A DNA stretch of 64,000 bases from JAGRCP01 sp942490705 (GCA_942490705.1 CALNXY010000004.1:124001-188000); one strand, 5' to 3'. Counted from the first letter of the stretch, positions 51,287 through 61,400 are shown. Numbers and translations are program-made. Notes: a model not told the origin generated them from the sequence alone.

Positions 51287-52135
51287 TTACGCTTTAATGG
51301 CGCCCGCTGTCAAGCCGGAGACGAACTGGCGTAGCGCGAACATGAAGACAATCAGCAGTGGAATCGATGCGATGACATAGCCGGCAAAGAGGGGGCCCCA
51401 TTCCGTTTCGAAGCTGGACGAAAACTGGACCAGCCCCTGGGCCAGGGGCATCCACTCGCGACTGGTGATCGTCACCAGCGGCCAAATCAGGTCGTTCCAG
51501 GTTGCGATGAGGCTTGTAATGGCTACGGTGGCCAGCATCGGTCGCGCCAGCGGCAGGGCGATCTGGGCAAAGACCTGTCGATCGGCGGCGCCATCCACCT
51601 TGGCCGCGTCAAAGAGCGCCTGCGGAATCGACTCGAAATAGCTGCGCATGAGCCAAGTGCTCAGCACGAGTCCCGTGGAGGTCCAGGGAATAATCAGGGC
51701 CAGGGGCTGGTTGAGAATCCCCAAGTTGCGCACAAGCACAAAGCGGGGCGCAAGGGTCAGAACGCCCGGCACCATCATGAGGCTGATAAAGAGATAGAAG
51801 AGCGCCTGCTTGCCGGGAAACTTGTAGCGGGCAAAGACAAAACCGGTGATGCTGGAGAGCGCAGCAACGAAGAAGATGGTGGCAGATGAGTAAACGATAC
51901 TGTTGAGGATCGGGCGGTAGAGGCGATCAAAAGCAATGGCATAGTTGACAAAGTTCAGGGGCAGCGCGGGACCCCAAAACGACTGATAGAACTGCGTATT
52001 GTTCTTGAACGAGGAAATGACGATGATTACCAGCGGGAAAAAGGTGAGGACGCCGAAAAAGAGCAATCCCACCTGCAAAGGAAGATCGTGTCGAAAGGCG
52101 GCCGCACTGCGTTTTCGGACGGTTGTTATGCTCAT
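51287..52135 (-). CDS. Carbohydrate ABC permease, MalG/UgpE-like
   Basis: 282-aa inner-membrane permease with six membrane segments. The EAA loop reads DAAKVDGAADRQVFAQIALP and has the family's spacing. LTLAPRFVLVRNLGILN and the C-terminal GLVQFSSSFETEWGPLFAGYVIASIP are typical of MalG-type CUT1 permeases. Its ATG lies two bases after the stop of the partner permease, so translation is coupled. Confidence 0.94.
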   Translation of the reverse strand: MSITTVRKRSAAAFRHDLPLQVGLLFFGVLTFFPLVIIVISSFKNNTQFYQSFWGPALPLNFVNYAIAFDRLYRPILNSIVYSSATIFFVAALSSITGFVFARYKFPGKQALFYLFISLMMVPGVLTLAPRFVLVRNLGILNQPLALIIPWTSTGLVLSTWLMRSYFESIPQALFDAAKVDGAADRQVFAQIALPLARPMLATVAITSLIATWNDLIWPLVTITSREWMPLAQGLVQFSSSFETEWGPLFAGYVIASIPLLIVFMFALRQFVSGLTAGAIKA

Positions 52136-52137
52136 GC

Positions 52138-53088
52138 TTAGAGGTCCTGGTCGTTGCCGACGTAGCGAATGTTGATCACGGTCAGCGTCATCATGATGAC
52201 GAAGAGAATGACGCCGATCGCCGAGGCGTAGCCGAATTCAAGAAAGTTGAAGGCAGAGTGGTAGAGGTGGAGCGCCGGCACCATGGTTGAGTAGCCGGGT
52301 CCGCCATCCGTCAACACCAAGAAGAGATCGAAGCGCTGCGTCATGAAAATGGCCGTCAGGATGATGGCCAGCTTGATCTGAGGCATGGCCATGGGAATAT
52401 CGATGTAGCGGATGCGCTTGAGCAATCCGGCGCCGTCGAGTTGCGAACTCTCGATCACCTCTTGGGAAATGGCCTGCAGCCCGCCCAGGATGATCAGAAA
52501 CTGCAAGGTTGGCAGCCACGGAAAACGCACAAAAGCAATCGACCAGATGGCAAGATTTGGATCGGCGAGCCAGGCGTTGGTCAAAGACTCAAGACCGACT
52601 GCGGTGAGGAACTGATTGAGCAGGCCCACCTGCGGATTGTAGATAAAGCGCCAGATCAGTACCATCACCAGATAGGGCACAACCATGGGGATGACAAAAA
52701 TCAATTTCCAGCGATAGGCCCACCCTGTGCTGCGTAGATTGACGATCATCTCGGCGGCGATGAAGGGGAAGAGGGTCTGAAAGATAATGCGAAAGATGAC
52801 AAAGAAGGCAACGTTCTTGAGCGAGACCAGGAAGGCGCGGTCATGCATCAAGTTTTCATAGTTCATCATGCCGACGAACTTATGGACCTTGCCACCGTTC
52901 CAGAGAAAGAATGAGTTGTAGAAGGCTGAGCCCGCCGGGTACCAGTCGAAGGTGAGCACGACCAACAATGCCGGCAGGAGTGCCAAGTAGACATAACGAT
53001 TCTTGATGATACGCTTCAAGAGAGATTGTGAGCTGCTACTGACAGGTGCGTAACTGCTGGTCTGTTTCGTAATGGGGACGTTCGCCAT
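52138..53088 (-). CDS. Carbohydrate ABC permease, MalF/UgpA-like
   Basis: 316-aa inner-membrane permease with six membrane segments after a Ser-rich cytoplasmic start. The EAA loop reads ESSQLDGAGLLKRIRYIDIP. VLTDGGPGYSTMVPALHLY near the end is the family hallmark. It pairs with the adjacent MalG-like subunit. No ATPase gene is next to it, which is common in CUT1 systems that share a central MsmK/UgpC-type ATPase. Confidence 0.94.
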   Translation of the reverse strand: MANVPITKQTSSYAPVSSSSQSLLKRIIKNRYVYLALLPALLVVLTFDWYPAGSAFYNSFFLWNGGKVHKFVGMMNYENLMHDRAFLVSLKNVAFFVIFRIIFQTLFPFIAAEMIVNLRSTGWAYRWKLIFVIPMVVPYLVMVLIWRFIYNPQVGLLNQFLTAVGLESLTNAWLADPNLAIWSIAFVRFPWLPTLQFLIILGGLQAISQEVIESSQLDGAGLLKRIRYIDIPMAMPQIKLAIILTAIFMTQRFDLFLVLTDGGPGYSTMVPALHLYHSAFNFLEFGYASAIGVILFVIMMTLTVINIRYVGNDQDL

Positions 53089-53130
53089 CGTGGTCTTCCC
53101 GTAGAGTTGAGCGGCATGAGCGCCGGAATT

Positions 53131-53162
53131 GGGTCGGCTCCCAGCGATGTGGAAGCCGACCC
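53131..53162 (-). promoter_or_regulatory. Intercistronic stem-loop between binding protein and permeases
   Basis: Arms GGGTCGGCT (53131-53139) and AGCCGACCC (53154-53162) with a 14-base loop. It lies between the binding-protein stop and the first permease start. Such structures commonly lower permease expression relative to the binding protein. Confidence 0.5.
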
Positions 53163-53239
53163 ATAGGCAGGCAGATGCATGCGAACGCGCTGCTTAGCCC
53201 GTTGCCTCGCGCATCAGCCCGTGTGTGCCAGCCTGCCGC

Positions 53240-54760
53240 TTACTGAAGCTGGAAATCACACGTCCAGTCGTTTTCGGCGATGACCTTTGCGGCTTCGGAT
53301 GTCATCAGGCGATCTTGCGCGGCGATGAGTTCATCCTTGGAAATCTGATCGGTGAAGTACTCCTGCATCAGGCGGCGATGCTCTTCGCCATAGCGCTTGG
53401 TCAAGCGCGGATCGGGATCCTTGAGCGCACGAATGGGCAGGTCCAGGAAGGCGGCGAGCGGCTGCAGCGCATCCGGCACGTCCAGCCCGAGCAGCGTCGG
53501 CACCGAGCGCGGCGCATCCGAGACAACGCGCGACCATTGGGGCTGTGCGGTCAGGTACATGAGGAAGTCGACGACTTCATCCGTAATGCCTTCGCGTTGC
53601 GCCCGATCGGTCACGGCATAGCCGGCCGTGAAGCCGCCAACCAGGTATGCTGTGTCGACGTTGCTGGCGAATTCAGAGGTGGTCGCCCCCAGCGGCGGGA
53701 AGTAGCTGACGCCAAACTCGAAGTCCGAATCGCGCAGCACCCGCGACATATCTACCGCCGCGTTGGCCAGCATGATGGGCGTTTCTCCCGTAATGAAGAG
53801 GCGATAGGCCTCGTCGGGCGTAGCAGAAGAATAGCCCTCAATCCAGTAGGGTTCGTATTCGCTGAGCACATCGATCCATGCCGAGAACTCAGGGTCACTG
53901 GCGCTCATGATACCGTTCTGGATGGCGCAGGCCATCTCTTTCTGGTTCAAGGCATGCCAGGATGCGTCGGGCTCCCACATGCTCTCAATCTTGTCGCGGT
54001 AGAGGCTGGTCAGCGTGACGCCGTCGATCCAGTTGTAGTTGAAGGGTGTGGCCGTGCTCATGGAGAGCGCAAGGGGCTCATAGCCGGCCTCCTGGATGAT
54101 GGCCATGTCTTCCATCATGTCGGCCCAGTCGGTCCACAGCGAGGTCTCTGTCACAAACTCAGTCGGCAGACCAAGCTCTTCAAAGATCTCTTTGTTGTAG
54201 AAGTAGCCAACGGCCACCGCATCCACGGTCGTTACATATTGGTTGCCGCTTGAGTGCAGCGTTGTGTCCCAGACCACTTCGGGGATCGATTCCCGCCACT
54301 TCTCGTGGCCCGGGGTGCCTTCCGGGATATAGGGGTTGGGCTGCTCGATGTAGTCATTGAGCGGCACATACCAACCGTTGCCCTCTTCTTGCCAGACGCG
54401 GATGTAGTTGTTGTTGATGATGTGGGGCTCCGTGCCGCCCTGGAAGACCGTGACGCGCCAGGTGTCCTCCGAAACGCTTTGCGGTATTTCGATCAGCTCA
54501 ATCTCCACATTGGGATTGGCTGCTTCATACTCCGCAACCAGATCATTCAGAGCCATGGGCGGATTCGGGTTGTCTGCCGTGGGTTCCGTGGGGTAGTATG
54601 CGCCCGGTGCGATACTGATGGTAATCTTATCGCCTGTCGATTGGGCGCCTTCTTCAGACGGGGCCGCTGCCGGCGCTGCACAGCCGGCCAGGACTGCCAT
54701 GATCAGGATGGCAAAACCGGCCAACAACATGAGCTTTCTTGGACCGCGCGCGTGTTTCAC
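53240..54760 (-). CDS. Extracellular carbohydrate-binding lipoprotein (CUT1 type)
   Basis: 506-aa solute-binding lipoprotein. The signal peptide has a lipobox (VLAGC) about 25 residues in. The mature part shows the family layout: LNDLVAEYEAANPNVEIELIE near the start, KEIFEELGLP and WTDWADMMEDMAII in the middle, and GYAVTDRAQREGITDEVVDF near the end. GTG 54760 after AAAGGAGG is the best start; the frame is open to 54808. It is the first gene of the transporter operon. The bound sugar is unknown. Confidence 0.93.
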   Translation of the reverse strand: MKHARGPRKLMLLAGFAILIMAVLAGCAAPAAAPSEEGAQSTGDKITISIAPGAYYPTEPTADNPNPPMALNDLVAEYEAANPNVEIELIEIPQSVSEDTWRVTVFQGGTEPHIINNNYIRVWQEEGNGWYVPLNDYIEQPNPYIPEGTPGHEKWRESIPEVVWDTTLHSSGNQYVTTVDAVAVGYFYNKEIFEELGLPTEFVTETSLWTDWADMMEDMAIIQEAGYEPLALSMSTATPFNYNWIDGVTLTSLYRDKIESMWEPDASWHALNQKEMACAIQNGIMSASDPEFSAWIDVLSEYEPYWIEGYSSATPDEAYRLFITGETPIMLANAAVDMSRVLRDSDFEFGVSYFPPLGATTSEFASNVDTAYLVGGFTAGYAVTDRAQREGITDEVVDFLMYLTAQPQWSRVVSDAPRSVPTLLGLDVPDALQPLAAFLDLPIRALKDPDPRLTKRYGEEHRRLMQEYFTDQISKDELIAAQDRLMTSEAAKVIAENDWTCDFQLQ

Positions 54761-55147
54761 GAACTTCCTCCTTTGATAGAGCGGGAAAACAACTGTTGAT
54801 GTCCTCAAACTGGCGCAACTGGAACAACTGCATGGGGATTGGCGTTTGCGCTGAAACTAGCAAACCTCCTCGTTGGCCGGGCAATAATCGCCAAGGTCAC
54901 TGTATGCACCAACTATCGATTCGAGCCTTCTGCTTTCAATGCGAAGCGATTCTTGTCTGGCAGCGAGGAATTATCGTACGCCGGGGCGAACAATAACATA
55001 GCCATCAGGTATTGTCAAACCATTTCGAATGTTCTGCGTTGGGTGTGAAAGCGAACTTCCGAAGCATTTCTATAAGAGCAAGCTATGGAAGTTCTTCGCC
55101 GGCACCTTCCGTAGTCTGTCGGAATCAATTCTACCAAAGGGGGAAGC
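54761..55147. other. Divergent intergenic region
   Basis: About 390 bases between divergent genes. It should hold the promoter of the carbohydrate transporter operon. I could not identify a credible promoter, operator or small gene in it. Confidence 0.5.
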
Positions 55148-55744
55148 ATGCGCGAGCCGGACGTATTCATCAAGGCGGAGCAAGCGTTGCAACGCGTTGT
55201 CGAACAGATTCAGGATGAACAGTGGGATATGGTCATGCCGCCTGATTTCCCCATGCGGCCGGCTGACCATCCCGTGACCCTGCGCGAGATCATCAACTAC
55301 CACGCCTATGACGATGCCTGGGTGCCGGACATGCTTGCCGGGCTCACCATGGACGAAGCCGGCCGCGATCAGTTTGATGGTGACCTGCTGGGAGAGGATC
55401 CCAAGGCCAGCTTTGCGGCCATTGTGGACAAGGCCTGCGCTGCTGCTGCAGCGCTTCCTGATGCCGACCTGGACCGGATCGTGCACTGCTCGTTTGGTGA
55501 CTTTTCGGCGCGCGAATACTTCTGGCAGATCAATTCATTTCGGGCGTTGCGCGCCCACGACATAGCCAGGGTGATTGGCGTCGATACGACCCTGCCCGTT
55601 GATTTGGTGCAGGGCGTGTGGGACGAGGTCAGTCCCCATGCCGAAGAGTGGCGACAGATTGGGGTCTTTGGTCCCAAGGTGGAAGCGCCGGCCGATGCAA
55701 CCCTGCAAGACCAACTGCTTGGCCTCACAGGGCGCGTTCCCTAA
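55148..55744 (+). CDS. DinB/maleylpyruvate isomerase-type (mycothiol-dependent-like) protein
   Basis: 198-aa four-helix-bundle protein resembling the TIGR03086/maleylpyruvate isomerase N-terminal family. The pattern LREIINYHAYDDAWVPDMLAG and a later NSFRALRAHDIARVIG supply His and Asp residues of the type that bind metal. Members act as thiol-dependent transferases or isomerases, but the substrate is open and it is unclear whether this organism makes mycothiol. AAAGGGGGAAGC precedes the ATG. Confidence 0.75.
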   Translation: MREPDVFIKAEQALQRVVEQIQDEQWDMVMPPDFPMRPADHPVTLREIINYHAYDDAWVPDMLAGLTMDEAGRDQFDGDLLGEDPKASFAAIVDKACAAAAALPDADLDRIVHCSFGDFSAREYFWQINSFRALRAHDIARVIGVDTTLPVDLVQGVWDEVSPHAEEWRQIGVFGPKVEAPADATLQDQLLGLTGRVP

Positions 55745-55794
55745 TTAAATCGACAGCGTATGCTCTACAGTGTTGGTTTAGACTGAAATCTCTA

Positions 55795-56004
55795 CGAAAA
55801 CATGACTTTCAGTTATGCGACCGCAGTTATGCGACCGCAGTTATGCGACCGCAGTTATGCGACCGCCTCTGCCTTCGACAGGCTCAGGCGGCGGCTACCA
55901 AGTGGCTCAGGCTGAGCCTGCTTGGAGTGAGCCTGTCGAAGTGTCGAAGGCCGGGTCTACCGCAAGGCCTTGCAAAACCAATGTTCGCGTCGAACCTTCA
56001 GTCT
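55795..56004. repeat. Dispersed repeat, copy 2 (TTCGACAGGCTCA family)
   Basis: Homologous to 27331-27496 over most of its length. It includes an inverted pair CTTCGACAGGCTCA (55873-55886) and TGAGCCTGTCGAAG (55928-55941), plus a central dyad CAGGCTGAGCCTG. It also has four 14-bp tandem units absent from copy 1. It lies between two convergent genes, right up to the stop of the SpecificRecomb gene. Confidence 0.8.
55811..55866 (+). repeat. Four perfect 14-bp tandem repeats
   Basis: AGTTATGCGACCGC repeated four times without change (55811-55824, 55825-55838, 55839-55852, 55853-55866), inside the dispersed repeat. Copy 1 has only one degenerate unit at the matching place. Confidence 0.95.
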
Positions 56005-58012
56005 AGGAGGGAGCGTGCTGCTGATCCGCCTCTGCGGGAACCGCATTGGGCGGCGGCAGGATGACCTCCCAAGGACGTTGGCGCACTTCCTGCCAGTAGG
56101 CGCTGGCGATGGCGCGAACGCTGCCCAGTCGGATGCGGCGCGAGCGCATGGCCACGTATAGGGCCAAGGCAAAGCTGACCGTCAGATTGACAACGCCGAT
56201 CATGAGCGCAAAGAGAATGTACTCTGCAAAGATCCAGATGCTGGGCTGGAGTACGGTCGATGCATAACCGACATTGGCGACCGAGAAGGCTACGTGGCGG
56301 ATGTCGAGCGGCAGGCCGGTCAGATAGCCGATGTAGCCCGTGACGCCGAGCATGACGCCAAAGAAGAAGTTGCCGAGCAGCGCCCCGAAGTTTCCGCCTA
56401 TGTAGTCAGCGAAACGGTTGCGCCTGTCTGGCGACATGGTGCGCTGAAGCAAGGGATGCCTGCGAATGCGCTCCGGCAGATCGAGGTAGAGGCATCGATT
56501 GTCATAGTAGCCTGCCACCAGGCCGGAAACGAAGAGCCAGACGCCGGCAATTGCGGCATAGAAGAGCGCCGGGCTGGTAAATGGGTTCTGGCCGGCCATC
56601 AACTCTACAGCCTTGCTCTCTTTCATCATCGCGCCGCCGGTCAGGGCGCTGATCGCAAAGCCGATCAGGAGCGCTACCGGGAGCGCAGCGAGCACATTGC
56701 CCGATATGGCGGCAAACTGAGAGCGACCGACGTCGATAATCAGCTGGGCCAGATCTTTGCGATCGGCCATACCGTTGTGTGCGTGTTCCAGCTGGTGGGC
56801 GAAGTATGCTGCCGTCATGGCCGGCTGCTTGGTTGCCACCGTGAAGTGAAACATGTGGATGATGACGAAGCCCAGGCCATAGTTGAGGCTAACCCAAAGC
56901 GTGGTCCAGCCCATGGGCAGGTCCAGCGCCACAATCTGAATCTTGATCAGCGCCATGAGCGCGATGAAGACGCCGGCCCCGAGGCCCCGTTTCATCATCT
57001 CCGCATATTCTCGCCGATCTTTTGTGACGTAATGTTCGCCGGTTTCGCTTGCTTGGTTGGTGACGCTTTTGGCCAACAGATAGCTGGTCTGGCGCAGGAG
57101 GTTGTTGACGCTGTTTTCTTCACTCTGCTGCCGCACCAACTGGCGAAAGAGGGCCAGGCTACGCGTCTGAATCTCTTCTGGGTTGTCGGCGGTAAGAATC
57201 GCCAGCAGCGTGCGGATCCGCGCCATGATCTGTTCCAGCCGTTCCAGGAGATAGGTGAGCTGCAGGTCGCTGCCTTTGCTCAAGGCCAGCTGGCGAAATC
57301 GTTTGACCTGCTGTGCACATTGCTCCAACATCACCCAAGCGTGGGAAGCATCGATCTCTTCGCTGGCGACCGTTGGGATCAGGCGCGACCGGCATGCCGT
57401 AACGAAGCGACTGATCTCTCGTTCCTGGGCAATGAAATTTGAGTCAAAATCTGCAATTGTGGGGTCCAGACGCAGGAGCTCGTCTTCCATCTCTTCGGCT
57501 GCTAACCAGATGGAGAGCATTTCCAATGCGTACAGCGCTTCATCCACAAGATGGCGCTTGACCTTGTCGCTGGATTCGGACGGAAGTAAGGCGCCGTACA
57601 GCTGGATCCAGGCTTCATCCGGCAGTGCCTCGACCCATTCTGGATCGCCGGGTTGATCAAAGACCTGCTCAATCAGATTCTTGGCACTGAAAATTACCGG
57701 GGGCGCCGGCGCCAGTTTATTATACACCCGTCGCCGCAGCTCGGATGCGAAGCGCCGGCGCGGCAAGATGCCCGTATCGCTGTAGAGAGGAAGAAAGCGT
57801 AGGTTGGTGATAAATTTGCGCACTTTGGTACGAATTTGCGCTGCTGCCTCAGGATGCTGCGCCATGTCTTGGGCAAAACGCTGAATTTTTTCTTCAACTT
57901 CGTCAATCTGCGTAACGTTTTCGGGGCGTAACCAGTCAATAACGGTACAGAGTATGGTTAGCTCATCATCTTGTTGGGCCAGTTCGGCCAGGTTAGGTTT
58001 GTGCATCTCCAT
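56003..58012 (-). CDS. SpecificRecomb (gonococcal Gcr-type) family membrane protein
   Basis: 669-aa protein of the so-called site-specific recombinase (Gcr, SpecificRecomb) family. The N-terminal 350 residues are helical and soluble, with FVTACRSRLIPTVASEEID and AKSVTNQASETGEHYVTKDR. The rest has about seven membrane segments, with HMFHFTVATKQPAMTAAYFA, then GNFGALLGNFFFGVMLGVTGYIG at the C-terminal side. Despite its name it has no tyrosine- or serine-recombinase motif. The membrane layout suggests a transport or envelope role. ATG 58012 has an AAGGAGG site; the frame is open to 58186 but that part looks non-coding. Confidence 0.85.
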   Translation of the reverse strand: MEMHKPNLAELAQQDDELTILCTVIDWLRPENVTQIDEVEEKIQRFAQDMAQHPEAAAQIRTKVRKFITNLRFLPLYSDTGILPRRRFASELRRRVYNKLAPAPPVIFSAKNLIEQVFDQPGDPEWVEALPDEAWIQLYGALLPSESSDKVKRHLVDEALYALEMLSIWLAAEEMEDELLRLDPTIADFDSNFIAQEREISRFVTACRSRLIPTVASEEIDASHAWVMLEQCAQQVKRFRQLALSKGSDLQLTYLLERLEQIMARIRTLLAILTADNPEEIQTRSLALFRQLVRQQSEENSVNNLLRQTSYLLAKSVTNQASETGEHYVTKDRREYAEMMKRGLGAGVFIALMALIKIQIVALDLPMGWTTLWVSLNYGLGFVIIHMFHFTVATKQPAMTAAYFAHQLEHAHNGMADRKDLAQLIIDVGRSQFAAISGNVLAALPVALLIGFAISALTGGAMMKESKAVELMAGQNPFTSPALFYAAIAGVWLFVSGLVAGYYDNRCLYLDLPERIRRHPLLQRTMSPDRRNRFADYIGGNFGALLGNFFFGVMLGVTGYIGYLTGLPLDIRHVAFSVANVGYASTVLQPSIWIFAEYILFALMIGVVNLTVSFALALYVAMRSRRIRLGSVRAIASAYWQEVRQRPWEVILPPPNAVPAEADQQHAPS

Positions 58013-58486
58013 GGGAGGCGCCTCCTTTTTGCGTTTGAGTTCTGCGTGGACGGCCCGCAACATGGCCAGCGGAATGCCTGCGCTGCCTAAGGGCGGAAAA
58101 TCATTGCGCGCGCCATCCTTTACGCTTATCAAGTATAGGGCAGAAAAGCGCAAATTGACGTGAGCTAGATTGCTTATGGTGTGCAAACCTTCGACAATTC
58201 GTGATATTTGTTCACATTCGGCGTCAAGTCTGGCGTCGTCAACGCAGTCGCCTACGCTTTTTCATCGGGCCGCAGTAGGCAAGGCGCGCTAGTGCGTGCC
58301 ATACGGTTGCGTACATATGGCCACGCAATTGACCAATTTTATTGACGATTTGTGCAATTTGCACTAAATTGTTGTGATATCGAATTCAAACTTAGAGCGT
58401 CAGCCCTTGTGTACTACTGGATGAACGTCCAGAGTGGCGCTTGCTCGTCGCCTTTTTTTAAGTTTTTCTAAACCCTGGAGTATGAA
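58013..58486. other. Divergent intergenic region with promoter
   Basis: About 470 bases between the SpecificRecomb gene and the large exported peptidase gene. It holds the promoter/operator described at 58342-58370. Apart from that I see no gene. Confidence 0.5.
58342..58370 (+). promoter_or_regulatory. Predicted promoter with a dyad in the spacer
   Basis: TTGACG (58342-58347), an exact 17-base spacer and TAAATT (58365-58370) form a sigma-70-like promoter 117 bases before the peptidase gene. The spacer contains a perfect dyad GTGCAA-T-TTGCAC (58352-58364), the usual place for a repressor site. Confidence 0.5.
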
Positions 58487-61400
58487 ATGGGCCATCCTAT
58501 TCACCGCCCTACCGTAGTTCGCATCCTGCGTCTTACCCTGTTGGTCTCTCTGCTGACCACGTTGATCGCTCCCTATGAGACAAGTGCACACGCGGCGAGT
58601 CTCGCCATCAGCTTGCCTGATGGCGCAATCAGCGTGACCGATTCCTATGAAGAGGGAGCGGTGAAGCCAATACTCGAGTGTGTTGCCGATGTTGGGGATT
58701 CGGTCTATGAGGCCCGTTTCGGCTATCTCAATGAAAACGTCGAACCCATAACCATTCCGATTGGCGACGACAATAAGTTTTCACCTGCGCCGGTGAACCG
58801 TGGCCAATCCACTGAATTTTTGCCCGGCCGCGTTGTCAATGCCTTCAGCGTCGATTTCACCGGCGACAATCTCGTCTGGACCTTGGAGGGGCCTGACGAT
58901 AGGCGTCGCACGGCCACGGCTTCGGCTGGCTCGACGCGCTGCGCACCGACCGGTCCCAACAATACGTCGTGGCCCAACGCGCTGGACATAGATCTGGTCG
59001 GTAGCCCGGCCGGGGGCGCTCCCCGGGTCATCCAGTTTGACGAGGCGCAGACGGGGGTCGTCACGGGGTATCTGGAAGAGCTCGGTGAGTCCCGCTGGTA
59101 CAAGTTCGCCGTACAGCCCAATAGCCAGGCAACGATCACGCTGCAGGATCTGCCGGCTGACTACAATCTCACAGTCTATCGCGACATTCAGGCGGCGTAC
59201 AACGACTTGCTCCTAGCGCAGGATGACCTGACTTTGCTCAACGCAGAATTTGCGCCCGAAGCCTTCAGTCCTGAAGCTTTCTCACCGGAAGCGTTCAGCC
59301 CTGAGGCCTTCTCCCCCGAAGCCTTCTCGCCGGAGGCCTTCAGTCCCGAAGCCTTCAGCCCGCTTGTCTTTGCACCGGAGGCCTTCAGTCCGGAGGCCTT
59401 TAGCCCCGAGGCGTTCTCACCAGAAGCCTTTAGCCCCGAGGCCTTTAGCCCCGAAGCCTTTAGTCCCGAGGCCTTCAGCCCTGAGGCGTTTAGCCCCGAA
59501 GCTTTCTCGCCTGAGGCCTTCAGCCCGGAGGCCTTTTCCGCGGCCCAGTCCAAAAACATTCTGGGCGTGTCCTCCTTCCTGGGTCTGACCGCAGAGGGGC
59601 TCATCCTCAATACGTGGAACAACACCGGCGATTTCTATGTGCGCGTCAGTGGACGCAACGGCGCCTTTAGCCTGGCTTCGCCCTATACGCTCACGGTAAC
59701 GCTGAGCAGTGGCGCCTGCCTCGGCGTCTCGGCAGAGTTGCCGCCCTCTTCGCTAACGCCCGCGAACGGCGGTTTTGATACGCTGATTCTGGCTGATCTT
59801 GGCCGCCTGGACGGCGACACGGCCGAGCTGCAGGCGCGCCTGGACACGTTTGCTGCCCGAGCCGAAATTGCCGGCACGATTATCGATGTAGGCGCGGACG
59901 CCCGCGTCATCGCCGCCAACGCGCAGGCGGACGCCAACCCTGCCTGTCCCTATGCCAAGAATCTCGTGGCCGATGCGATTGAGGAAATCGTCGACGCCTA
60001 CTGGGAACTGAACCCACTCAAGTATATCGTCATCGTGGGCGGGGACAACGTCATCCCCTTCTTCCGCTACCCGGATCAGGCGCTGCTGGCGCCGGAACAG
60101 AACTACGTGCCGCCGGTGCGCGACTTCACGGCCTCGCAAGCCAGCCTGCGGCTGAGTTATGTGTTGGGACAGGATGAGTATGGTTCGCGTTTCGATTTGA
60201 GCACCGGCGCCGACCTCTTGCCCATCCCCCAGCTCGGCGTCGGGCGTCTGGTCGAGACGCCGGCCGAAATTACGACCATGCTTGACGCCTATCTCTCTAC
60301 TGCCGCCGGGGTCGTGGCCACGCCGGACAGCGCCTTGGTCACGGGATACGATTTCCTCGACGACGCGGCCCTGGCCGTGGAGAGCGAGCTGGCTGCCGGG
60401 ATTGGAACCTCGATCAACACGCTGCTGACGCCCGGCGACGTCGCGCCGACCGACCCGAGTTCGTGGACGGCCGACGATCTGCGTAGTGCACTCCTGGGTC
60501 AGCGCAACGATCTCATCTTCCTGGCCGGCCATTTCAGCGCCAGCGGCGCACTGGCCGCCGACTATTCGACGCGGCTCAGCGCCGGCGAGGTGGCCCTCTC
60601 CTTGGTAGATCTGACCAACGCGCTGATCTACAGCGCGGGCTGTCATTCCGGCTACAACGTTGTCAACGAGCACGCCGTGCCCAACCTGACCGAGCAGCCG
60701 GACTGGGCCCAGGCTTTTGCCCGGAAGGGTGCGACCTTCATTGGCGGGACGGGCTATCAGTATGGTGACACCGAGTTCATCGAATATGGCGAACGTCTCT
60801 ACCTCGAATTCACGCGTCAGCTGCGGCTGGGCACGGGACCGGTCGCGATCGGCACGGCGTTAGCCGATGCCAAGCGCGTCTACCTGGCCGAGACGCCCGA
60901 ATTGCGCGGCATCCACGAGAAGACGATCATTCAGTCCACGCTCTTTGGTCTGCCCATGCTCAGCGTCGACCTGCCGGCCGGCCGCATCTCAGATCCGGCT
61001 GCGCGTGCCATGGCCACGAGTACCACCGGCTATCTGACCGATCCTGGCGCTACACTGGGCCTGAGCTACGCAGACGTGACGGTAGCGCCGAGTCTGACGC
61101 GGCAAGATATCGACCTGACAAACATCGCCGATAACAGTACCCAGACTGCAACCTATTGGACCGGCGCCGACGGCACGATTACCAATCCGGCCGAGCCTGT
61201 GCTGCCCTTGGAGGTAGTTGATGCCACGGTAGAGAACACGACGCTGCGCGGGGTTGGCTTCCGCGGGGGCGACTTTGAGGATATCCCAAACCTGGTGCCG
61301 CTAACCGGCGCGCCGGCTACGGAGATTCGCGGCGTCCATGGCTTCTTCTTTACCGAGACCTTCTACCCCGTGCGGACCTGGAGCGTCAACTATATTGGCG

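Noticed and set aside
55811..55866. CRISPR or replication-origin iterons
   Set aside because: 14-bp units are directly adjacent without spacers, and no Rep, dnaA or cas gene is nearby.
58013..58186. 58-codon N-terminal extension of the SpecificRecomb protein
   Set aside because: ATG 58012 has a strong AAGGAGG site, and the extension shows no family similarity.
59255..59539. CRISPR array
   Set aside because: The period is 15 bases with no spacers, and the units are in frame inside a long gene.
59188..59625. Minus-strand KASGL-repeat protein
   Set aside because: It is the antisense reading of the PEAFS array. The repeat makes any frame open, so openness is not evidence of coding.
59753..60673. 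306-codon minus-strand frame opposite the C25 peptidase domain
   Set aside because: A shadow of the GC-rich coding strand, with no ribosome site or recognisable motif.
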